Positions 7,290 to 13,422 of a stretch of DNA of 15,863 nt are shown here, piece after piece. Below the pieces are notes generated by a model. It searched no databases, was not told where the DNA came from, and saw nothing but the letters and a program-made list of their open reading frames with translations. This stretch comes from Kiritimatiellia bacterium (GTDB lineage Bacteria > Verrucomicrobiota > Kiritimatiellia > RFP12 > UBA1067): assembly GCA_017508315.1 (NCBI GenBank), contig JAFVZE010000286.1, positions 1 through 15,863 on the forward strand. The letters are read 5' to 3'. The position numbers and the translations under genes are program-made. Position 1 is the first letter of the stretch, and every line of letters begins with the position of its first letter.

Positions 7290-7585
7290 GACTCGGCCCC
7301 TTCCACGATTTTAGGCAGCAGAAACTCGTCGCCCACCCGCTTGGGCGCATTGGCGAGCGCCGTCTCCGTGCTCATGCCCGGACGCACGACATCCTCCCGG
7401 AACGCGTTGACGAGCTCGCGGCCGTGCATCATCGGCTCGACGCCATCGACATCTACCGACGAAATCTTCTCGACGTATTTGACGATGTTTTCAAGCTGCG
7501 GCTGGAACACCGCCTTTTCCTCGTCGGTCAGTTCAAGCCGTGCCAGTTCGGCCACATAAGCGACATCTATCTTCAGCTTCTCCAC
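7286..7585 (-). CDS. gatC: Asp-tRNA(Asn)/Glu-tRNA(Gln) amidotransferase subunit C
   Basis: This small subunit stabilises GatA-GatB. The sequence has the family pattern VAYVAELARLELTDEEK near the N-terminus, then LENIVKYVEKISSVDVDGVEP, and a C-terminal segment with NAFREDVVRPG and DEFLLPKIVE. Two GTG starts are possible. The one at 7585 (99 residues) has GGAG 9 bases upstream and sits two bases after the stop of the TolB-like gene. The one at 7600 (104 residues) has no evident ribosome site and overlaps that gene by 13 bases. I prefer 7585. The stop overlaps the gatA start by four bases. Confidence 0.93.
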   Translation of the reverse strand: MEKLKIDVAYVAELARLELTDEEKAVFQPQLENIVKYVEKISSVDVDGVEPMMHGRELVNAFREDVVRPGMSTETALANAPKRVGDEFLLPKIVEGAES

Positions 7586-7587
7586 GG

Positions 7588-8739
7588 TTACCTGCTCCAC
7601 GAAGGGGTGATCCAGCTGCCGTCGGCGTAAAACACTCTGCTCGGCTTGGCCGGGCTGTCGCCCTGCATTTCCGTGTCGACGACGAAAAGCGCACGGTCGC
7701 GCGAGGCGACGAGGTTGCGCGAGTCGCGCGACCAGGACGGATGCTCCCAGTTGCCGGGTTCGGTCACGAGCTTGACCGAACTTTCTCCGGCATTCGGATC
7801 CATGATCGCGATCTGACCGCCGCCGCGTTTGGTGATGTAGGCGATGCGGCCGTCCGGACCCCAGTCGGGATCAATATTCTGCGAACCCTTGGAGGTGAGA
7901 CGGCGCTTGACCTTGGTGGCGACGTCGATGACATACAGCTGGGGATGGCGCGTCTCGTCGGAAACGTAGACGATCTTCCTGCCGTCGGGGCTCCACGCCG
8001 GCTGCCCTTCGCTGGCGAGCGGCGTATTGGTCATGCGCACCCACTTGCCGGAAGGCATGTCGATCACGTAAAGTTCCGGATTCCCCTGAAACGAAAGAAT
8101 GACCGCGGCCCTGACTCCGTCCGGGGATACGCAGGCGCCGGTCGTGAGCCCTTTGAAGCTCCAGCGCAGGTTGCGCCGGCCGGCGGCACAGTCGTACTCC
8201 CAGATCTGCGGACCCGCGTTGACGATGCCGGTATAGAAAATCGTATTGGCGTTCTTCCAGCGCGGACCTACGACGGTTTTGCCGTTTCCGGTGAGCTGGC
8301 GGATGTCGTAGCCGTCGGGATAGCAGACGCAAAGTTCGGAACTGGTCTTGCCTTTCTTGGACACGAAAGCGATGCGGTCGCAGGCGAAGCCCTTCTGATT
8401 GCCGTAGGCCTGGCACATCGAATCAGAAAGACGGCGTGCGGCCATGCGCGCGGCCTTGTCGTCGGAGAAAGTCTCGGCGGAAGTGACGGTGCGCCCGTTT
8501 CCGGTCGCGGTGACCGCTCCGGACGCCCCCGCCACCTTGATCGAGCCGGACGGCTTGACGACAAAAAGCCCGGAAATCTCAAGATTCTTCTTCAGCGACT
8601 TCGCGAACGCCTGATTGGCGACGTTGATCTGGACGGGAATCTTCTCGCGGCCGACACCGGTGACGTCGACGACGGTTCTGGAATAAAGCGCGGCTGACGA
8701 AACCATCAGTGCGCCGAGCATGATCTTTTTAAGCGTCAT
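7588..8739 (-). CDS. tolB: TolB-like periplasmic beta-propeller protein
   Basis: The product is 383 residues from ATG 8739. It has a signal peptide (about residues 1-20, MTLKKIMLGALMVSSAALYS), an N-terminal TolB-type domain (NQAFAKSLKKNLEISGLFVV near residues 42-61) and a C-terminal propeller of PD40-type repeats with PAWSPDGRKIVYVSD, DPDWGPDGRIAYITK and HPSWSRDSRNLVAS. In the Tol-Pal system TolB is periplasmic and binds Pal, helping keep the outer membrane tethered during division. No pal, tolA, tolQ or tolR is nearby, so the exact role is inferred from homology. The frame is open to 8925, but the extra part is antisense to the argJ end region and lacks a ribosome site, whereas AAGGAA precedes ATG 8739. 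It sits 28 bases after argJ and immediately before gatC, an unusual neighbourhood. Confidence 0.85.
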   Translation of the reverse strand: MTLKKIMLGALMVSSAALYSRTVVDVTGVGREKIPVQINVANQAFAKSLKKNLEISGLFVVKPSGSIKVAGASGAVTATGNGRTVTSAETFSDDKAARMAARRLSDSMCQAYGNQKGFACDRIAFVSKKGKTSSELCVCYPDGYDIRQLTGNGKTVVGPRWKNANTIFYTGIVNAGPQIWEYDCAAGRRNLRWSFKGLTTGACVSPDGVRAAVILSFQGNPELYVIDMPSGKWVRMTNTPLASEGQPAWSPDGRKIVYVSDETRHPQLYVIDVATKVKRRLTSKGSQNIDPDWGPDGRIAYITKRGGGQIAIMDPNAGESSVKLVTEPGNWEHPSWSRDSRNLVASRDRALFVVDTEMQGDSPAKPSRVFYADGSWITPSWSR

Positions 8740-8767
8740 ATTTTCCTTTCTTCCTTTCAAATCGCAA

Positions 8768-9988
8768 TCACGTGGTGTAATCGGCGTTGATATGCACATA
8801 GTCGAGCGAAAAATCGCAAGTGTACACGCTGCTTTCATGACGTCCAAGATGGAGATCGACAATAACTTCGAACGAGTCTTTTTCAAGCACCTTCCCGAGC
8901 CGCTCCAGCTGCGCGGCGTCGGCAACCTTGCCGCGGCTGAACGCCCATTCCCCGTCGTAGAAGACTTCGGTCTTCATGTCTTCGAGCGCCGCTCCTGAAT
9001 ATCCGACGGCGGCGAGCACCCGCCCCCAGTTGGGATCGCGCCCGAACCAGCTCGTCTTGGCGAGCGACGATCTGGCCACCGCCCTTGCGGCCCTTTCGGC
9101 GTCGTGAGCGGTTTTCGCCCCCCGCACGGTCACGGTCACGAACTTGGTCGCGCCCTCTCCGTCGGCGGCCATCTGCCGCGCCAGCGACAGGCAGACCTGC
9201 GAAAGCGCATCGGCAAAATCCCTGAAGTCATCGCCGCCGCGCACGATCGGCGCATTGCCGGCCTCGCCGGAGGCGAGCAGAAAGACGGAATCGTTGGTCG
9301 ACATATCGCCGTCGACGACGACCCGGTTGAAGCTCTTGCTGATCGCCAGCACAAGCGCGCGGCGGAGCATCGCCGGAGATATCGCCGCATCGGTCGTGAT
9401 GAACCCGAGCATCGTGGCCATGTTCGGCTCGATCATCCCCGACCCTTTGGCCATGCCGCCGACGGTGACGGTCCTGCCGCCGAGCGTCATCTTAACGCAC
9501 GCCTCTTTGGGTCTGGTGTCGGTGGTCATCACCGCTTTCTCCGCGGCAAGTCCGTGGGCGCCCGTGCGCCCGAGCGCCGCTTTGGCGGCCTTCATCCCCG
9601 CAAGCAGACGGTCCATCGGCAGACGGTGCCCGATGACTCCGGTCGAGGCGACTAAAACGAGCGACGGATCGATACCGAGCTCGCCGGCCGTCGCCAGCGC
9701 GGAGAGCTGCGCGTCCTTGAGACCGGCATCGCCGGTGCAGGCGTTGGCACATCCTGAATTGGCGAGGATGGCCTGGATCCGCCCGCTCCTGACGATTTCA
9801 CGGTCGTAGACGACCGGAGCCGCGGCGACCTTGTTGGTAGTGAAAACCGCCGCCGCCGCACATGGGCGGTCGGCGACGATGAGCGCCACGTCGTTGCGGG
9901 ACTTGTACTTGATTTCCGCGGCGACTCCCGCCGCCCGGAATCCCTTGGCGGAAACCACCCCGCCCTTTACTTTTCGTATCTTCTGCAT
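8768..9988 (-). CDS. argJ: Glutamate N-acetyltransferase / amino-acid acetyltransferase
   Basis: ArgJ moves the acetyl group from N-acetylornithine to glutamate, closing the acetyl cycle of arginine synthesis; some versions also use acetyl-CoA. The 406-residue protein carries the self-cleavage motif KGSGMIEPNMATML (181-194), with cleavage expected between Ala191 and Thr192 to give alpha and beta chains and Thr192 as nucleophile. Other marks are ANSGCANACTG (76-86), STGVIG (115-120), MTTDTRPK (154-161) and VDGDMSTNDS, and the C-terminal segment VHINADYTT. No other arginine gene is present, so whether it is mono- or bifunctional cannot be told. It starts without a Shine-Dalgarno site directly behind an extended -10 box and is the first gene of the run ending with the cyclophilin. 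Confidence 0.96.
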   Translation of the reverse strand: MQKIRKVKGGVVSAKGFRAAGVAAEIKYKSRNDVALIVADRPCAAAAVFTTNKVAAAPVVYDREIVRSGRIQAILANSGCANACTGDAGLKDAQLSALATAGELGIDPSLVLVASTGVIGHRLPMDRLLAGMKAAKAALGRTGAHGLAAEKAVMTTDTRPKEACVKMTLGGRTVTVGGMAKGSGMIEPNMATMLGFITTDAAISPAMLRRALVLAISKSFNRVVVDGDMSTNDSVFLLASGEAGNAPIVRGGDDFRDFADALSQVCLSLARQMAADGEGATKFVTVTVRGAKTAHDAERAARAVARSSLAKTSWFGRDPNWGRVLAAVGYSGAALEDMKTEVFYDGEWAFSRGKVADAAQLERLGKVLEKDSFEVIVDLHLGRHESSVYTCDFSLDYVHINADYTT

Positions 9989-9996
9989 CGGCGCCT

Positions 9997-10005
9997 ATTA
10001 TACCA
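9997..10005 (-). promoter_or_regulatory. Extended -10 promoter of argJ (leaderless type)
   Basis: On the minus strand TTTTGG is followed by TATAAT (9997-10002). The hexamer ends 8 bases before ATG 9988, the same spacing as at nnrD. The gap between the potD-like stop and argJ is only 32 bases, so the promoter almost fills it. No clear -35 hexamer is seen. Confidence 0.66.
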
Positions 10006-10020
10006 AAAGTTGCACCGCCC

Positions 10021-11070
10021 TTACTTGGCGTCCCCGGCCTTGATGCGGTCCCACGCCTTCACGTAAAACTCCCTGATCTCCGGCTTCTCGTCGAAATCGC
10101 GCAGCACTTCGCCGCGTTTGAGCGTTTCCGGCGGCACCACCACCTTGTCCTTGATCTCGGAATCCAGCGCGGCGAGCGCGGGCGCCACCGGCATCGGAGC
10201 CATCACGTACTCCATGTTGCGTTTGGCGATTTCGGCGTCGTAGAGAAAGTTGATGAACCTGTGCGCCAGTTCCGGCTGGGGAGCCTTGGAGCTTACGACC
10301 AGTTCGTCGCAGGCGATGGAGAAGCCTTCTTTCGGAAGCACAAAACCGACATTCTCGCTGTCCTCCATGATCTGGACGGAGTCGGAGGAATAGCCGTGTC
10401 CGACGAACCATTCGGCGGACGCGACGGCGGTCTTGTACTGCTCGTTGTCGAACTTGGCGATGTTGCGCTTCCACTTGAGGATGAGTTCGACCGCGGCGTC
10501 GATCTCGGCGGGGTTCTCGGTGTTGAGCGAATAGCCGAGACATTTGAGAGCGCCGCCGATCGTCTCGCGCATATCGGCGAGGAGCGCCATCCTTCCCTTC
10601 ATCGCCCCGGTCTCGAAAACGCGCCAGCTGTCGATGGGGGCGTTGCCGATTTTGTCCTTGCGGTACGCGAACCCGGTGTAGGTGACGGCATAAGGGACAT
10701 TGTAGTCCATCGACTTGTCGAGAATCGCCGCGTAGTACGACTTGTCGAAATTCTTCGCCACGTTCGGCAGTTTAGATTTGTCGAGCTTGCGGATCATGCC
10801 GTTTTTGGCCATCAGCGGAATCTGATAGGAACTCGGGGTGATCACGTCGTAGCCGGTGGAACCGGCCTGGAGTTTCGCGAACATCGACTCGTTGGAATCG
10901 AACGTGTCGATGGCGACCGTGCAGCCGTTCGCCTTTTCGAACTCGGCGACGATCTCGGGATCGATGTAATCCGACCAGGTGTAGACGTGAAGGACCGGGC
11001 CTTTCGGGCCGCAGCCCGCAACGACACCGAGGGCGAGCGCACCGCCCGCCAAAGCTTTGACCATATTCAT
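10021..11070 (-). CDS. PotD/PotF-type polyamine-binding lipoprotein of an ABC transporter
   Basis: The product is 349 residues. It begins with a lipoprotein signal peptide ending in VAGC (lipid-modified Cys20), so it is anchored to a membrane. The mature part starts LHVYTWSDYIDPEIVAEFEK, the hallmark of spermidine/putrescine-binding proteins, followed by GYDVITPSSY, PYAVTYTGFAYRKDKI and, near the end, AHRFINFLYDAEIAKRN. These fit the PotD/PotF class. The substrate could also be another small amine or organic cation. No ATPase or permease genes adjoin, so it is an orphan here. ATG 11070 is chosen because AAGGGA lies 8 bases upstream; the frame is open to 11220 but that part would run into tRNA-Pro. 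It has its own promoter. Confidence 0.88.
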   Translation of the reverse strand: MNMVKALAGGALALGVVAGCGPKGPVLHVYTWSDYIDPEIVAEFEKANGCTVAIDTFDSNESMFAKLQAGSTGYDVITPSSYQIPLMAKNGMIRKLDKSKLPNVAKNFDKSYYAAILDKSMDYNVPYAVTYTGFAYRKDKIGNAPIDSWRVFETGAMKGRMALLADMRETIGGALKCLGYSLNTENPAEIDAAVELILKWKRNIAKFDNEQYKTAVASAEWFVGHGYSSDSVQIMEDSENVGFVLPKEGFSIACDELVVSSKAPQPELAHRFINFLYDAEIAKRNMEYVMAPMPVAPALAALDSEIKDKVVVPPETLKRGEVLRDFDEKPEIREFYVKAWDRIKAGDAK

Positions 11071-11105
11071 TAGTGCATTCCCTTTCTTTTTGTTTGTTGA
11101 CGGGC

Positions 11106-11119
11106 AGACGACATCGTCT
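11106..11119 (-). promoter_or_regulatory. Inverted repeat in the leader of the PotD-like gene
   Basis: The 6-base arms AGACGA and TCGTCT (separated by two bases) are perfect inverted repeats. They lie about 10-20 bases after the predicted transcription start and well before the ribosome site. This could be an operator half-site pair or a small 5' hairpin that protects the mRNA. Function is inferred only from position. Confidence 0.35.
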
Positions 11120-11134
11120 TTTCCGTTGGCGGGA

Positions 11135-11143
11135 ATTATAGCA
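11135..11143 (-). promoter_or_regulatory. Extended -10 promoter of the PotD-like gene
   Basis: On the minus strand TGC plus TATAAT (11135-11140) is a perfect extended -10. The start is predicted near 11128, giving a leader of nearly 60 bases with a normal ribosome site. It lies between tRNA-Pro and the gene, so the gene need not depend on read-through from the tRNA. Confidence 0.65.
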
Positions 11144-11171
11144 TATAATGGGGGAAATAATTCGGGAATTT

Positions 11172-11248
11172 TGGTCGGAGCGGTGGGATTTGAACCCACG
11201 GCCTTTTGCTCCCGAAGCAAACGCGCTACCAGACTGCGCTACGCTCCG
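11172..11248 (-). tRNA. tRNA-Pro (anticodon CGG)
   Basis: On the minus strand the acceptor arms CGGAGCG and CGCTCCG (11242-11248 and 11176-11182) pair perfectly. The anticodon stem TTTGC/GCAAA encloses loop TTCGGGA, giving anticodon CGG with the G37 typical of proline tRNAs. The T arm is GTGGG-TTCAAAT-CCCAC. The discriminator is A and CCA is encoded (11172-11174). It lies 51 bases downstream of murA. No T-rich terminator follows it. Confidence 0.96.
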
Positions 11249-11258
11249 ACATCGTTAC

Positions 11259-11276
11259 CGCCTCTTAACCGAGGCG
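11259..11276 (-). other. Short hairpin between murA and tRNA-Pro
   Basis: CGCCTC (11259-11264) and GAGGCG (11271-11276) form a perfect 6-base stem with a 6-base loop. There is no T-run after it on the minus strand, so it is not a standard terminator. It could be an RNA-processing site or an mRNA 3' end stabiliser in a murA-tRNA transcript. Confidence 0.4.
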
Positions 11277-11299
11277 ACGGTTGCATAGTATACTATACT

Positions 11300-12598
11300 T
11301 CAGGCGTCAAAGTCAACCCTGCGCTCTACCGATGCGCCAAGCGCCGACAGTTCCTTCTCTATCGCCACATATCCGCGGTCGATGGCCGCGACATTGTGGA
11401 TCGTCGTCTCGCCCTTGGCGCATAGCGCGGCGATGACGAGCGCGATTCCCGCGCGGATGTCGTTGGCGCCGACCGTGCCGCCGTAGAGCTGCGAAGGACC
11501 GGTGACCACCACCCGGTGCGGATCGCACTGGACGATCTTCGCGCCCATCTGCCGGAGGTGATCCACGAAATAGAGGCGCGACTCGAACATCTTCTCGAAA
11601 AAGAGGCACGTGCCGCGGGTCTGCGTCGCAAGGACGATGAGAATCGACATCAGATCCGACGGAAACGCCGGCCAGACTCCGTCAGCGATGGACGGGATGG
11701 CGTCGCCGAGATCGTATTTCATCTTGAGCCGCTTTTTCGGAACGTAGCGCAGCGTTTTTTCCCGCGAATCAATCGTCCAGGTCACGCCAAAGCGCTTGAA
11801 AGCCCCTTCCAGAACATCGAAAGGTCCCGGCTCCACGTTTGTAAGCGTCAACTCCCCGCCGGTTACCGCCGCCGCGACGATGTAACTGCCAGCCTCAATG
11901 TAGTCGCAGCCGACGCGCACCGAACAGCCGCCGAGCTTCTCCACCCCTTCGACACGGATGAGATTCGTCCCCGCGCCGGAGACTTTCGCGCCCATCGCGT
12001 TGAGCATGTCGGCAAGATCGACGATGTGGGGTTCGCAGGCGGCATTGTAGATTTCGGTCGCGCCCTTGGCGAGAACGCTCGCCATCAGAATGTTTTCCGT
12101 CGCCGTGACCGACGCTTCATCGAGGAGAATCTTCGCGCCTTTGAGTTCACCCTTGAAGCGCAGCGTCTTTTTGCCGGCGACGGCTTTCGCGCCGAGCGCC
12201 TTGAAGCCCGCGAAATGGGTATCGAGCCTGCGGTGCCCGATCTGGTCTCCGCCCGGCGGCGGAAGCGTTGCGCGGCCGGCGCGCGCGAGCAGAGGCCCGG
12301 CGAAAAGAAAACTGGTGCGCAGCTTCGCGGCGAGCTCGGGAGCGATTATCGCCGTTTTGAGTTTTTTGGCGCACAGCGTCACCGTCGAATCTCCGAGGTT
12401 CCGGGAGACTTGCGCGCCGAAACGTTCGGCGGCCTCGAGCATGGAGGCGACATCGGCGATATCGGGTAGATTTGAAATCGTCACCGGCTCCGAGGTTAAA
12501 AGCGAAGCGGCGATCATCGGCAGCGCGGCGTTCTTGTTTCCCGACACCCGATGAGTTCCGGACACGGTTTTGCGACCTTGGATAATCAATTTCGCCAT
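11300..12598 (-). CDS. murA: UDP-N-acetylglucosamine 1-carboxyvinyltransferase (MurA), Asp-type active site
   Basis: MurA adds enolpyruvate from PEP to UDP-GlcNAc, the first committed step of peptidoglycan synthesis in the cytoplasm. The 432-residue protein shows SGNKNAALPMIAA with the PEP-contact Lys22, and FLFAGPLLARAGRATLP leading into GGDQIGHRRLDTH (116-128). The residue matching Cys115 of the E. coli enzyme is Asp118. FPSDLMS and AGIALVIAAL are typical later blocks. The neighbouring Arg and His of the active-site loop are kept, so the enzyme should work. ATG 12598 gives the usual MAKLIIQG start; a TTG at 12613 overlapping the upstream stop is an alternative. AGGAG at 12616-12620 is 17 bases from the ATG, but a small hairpin could shorten the distance. 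It follows the ATPase gene closely. Confidence 0.95.
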   Translation of the reverse strand: MAKLIIQGRKTVSGTHRVSGNKNAALPMIAASLLTSEPVTISNLPDIADVASMLEAAERFGAQVSRNLGDSTVTLCAKKLKTAIIAPELAAKLRTSFLFAGPLLARAGRATLPPPGGDQIGHRRLDTHFAGFKALGAKAVAGKKTLRFKGELKGAKILLDEASVTATENILMASVLAKGATEIYNAACEPHIVDLADMLNAMGAKVSGAGTNLIRVEGVEKLGGCSVRVGCDYIEAGSYIVAAAVTGGELTLTNVEPGPFDVLEGAFKRFGVTWTIDSREKTLRYVPKKRLKMKYDLGDAIPSIADGVWPAFPSDLMSILIVLATQTRGTCLFFEKMFESRLYFVDHLRQMGAKIVQCDPHRVVVTGPSQLYGGTVGANDIRAGIALVIAALCAKGETTIHNVAAIDRGYVAIEKELSALGASVERRVDFDA

Positions 12599-12609
12599 GA
12601 CAGATACCG

Positions 12610-13413
12610 TCAATTCTCCTGTCTAAATTCCATTTTCTTCGCCTCGGCGACCAGCGTCCGCGAATACGGGTGTACGGGATCCGCAAAGAAAGCGTTCGGA
12701 TCGTCCGATTTTTCCACCACCCGACCGTCCTTCATCACGGCGATTCCAGTCGCCATCTGTGAGATCACGCCAAGATCGTGGGTGATGAGCAGAATAGCGG
12801 AATTGGACTGCCATAACGTGCGCATAAGCTTCAGAACCTGCGCCTGCACGGTAACGTCGAGCGCCGTCGTCGGCTCGTCGGCGATTATGAGATCGGGGCC
12901 GAGCATCAGCGCCATAGCGATCATCACCCGCTGCTGCATGCCGCCGGAAAGTTCATGCGGATAAGCGCGGGAACGCGTTTCCGGATCGGGGATTCCCACT
13001 TTCCCGAGCCATTCGACCGCCATTTCCCGCGCCGCCTTTTTCGAAATCTTTTCGTGCAGCAGGATTCCTTCCACGAGCTGCTCGCCGATGCGGTGCAGCG
13101 GCGAGAGCGACCCCATGGGATCCTGGAAGACGACGCCGATTTTTCTGCCGCGCAGTTCCCGAAGCCGCTTTACCGGCATCGAAAGAACATCTTCACCGTC
13201 GAAAAGAATCCGTCCTTTGGGATAAAACGCCGGAGGGCTCGGCAGGAGTCTCGCCGCCGACATGGCAACCGAACTCTTGCCGCTTCCCGATTCTCCCACT
13301 ATACCGAGAATTTCGCCGCGATCAAGCGTGAGATTCACGTCCTGCGCGGCGTTGACGACGTCTCCCTCGTCGTTGCGGAAGGAGACGTCCAGATTGTCGA
13401 TTTCAAGCAGCAA
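12610..13413 (-). CDS. Oligopeptide/dipeptide-type ABC transporter ATP-binding protein
   Basis: This is a 267-residue ABC ATPase with every core motif: Walker A GESGSGKSS (40-48), Q-loop Gln97 in VVFQDP, signature LSGGMQQR (155-162), Walker B LIIADE (175-180) and switch His212. The Q-loop context (QDPMGSLSP) and the terminal HPYSRTL (248-254) are those of the OppD/DppD class. It ends just after HPY, about 50-60 residues shorter than typical OppD or DppD, so the C-terminal extension is largely missing. No permease or peptide-binding protein is in the window. The start must be TTG 13413, since an in-frame stop lies two codons upstream. It begins 9 bases after the lipoprotein gene stop and ends 11 bases before murA. 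Peptide or muropeptide uptake is a reasonable guess only. Confidence 0.9.
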   Translation of the reverse strand: MLLEIDNLDVSFRNDEGDVVNAAQDVNLTLDRGEILGIVGESGSGKSSVAMSAARLLPSPPAFYPKGRILFDGEDVLSMPVKRLRELRGRKIGVVFQDPMGSLSPLHRIGEQLVEGILLHEKISKKAAREMAVEWLGKVGIPDPETRSRAYPHELSGGMQQRVMIAMALMLGPDLIIADEPTTALDVTVQAQVLKLMRTLWQSNSAILLITHDLGVISQMATGIAVMKDGRVVEKSDDPNAFFADPVHPYSRTLVAEAKKMEFRQEN

Positions 13414-13422
13414 CGCTCAAAA

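Noticed and set aside
7540..8697. A 385-codon plus-strand frame opposite the TolB-like gene
   Set aside because: There is no recognisable domain or ribosome site, and the opposite strand encodes a clear signal peptide and propeller repeats.
8740..8925. N-terminal extension of the TolB-like protein
   Set aside because: It would bury the signal peptide behind 62 residues and overlap argJ. A good ribosome site precedes the internal ATG at 8739.
11071..11220. N-terminal extension of the PotD-like protein into tRNA-Pro
   Set aside because: It would place the lipobox in the interior and require a start inside a tRNA gene. A ribosome site and promoter support ATG 11070.
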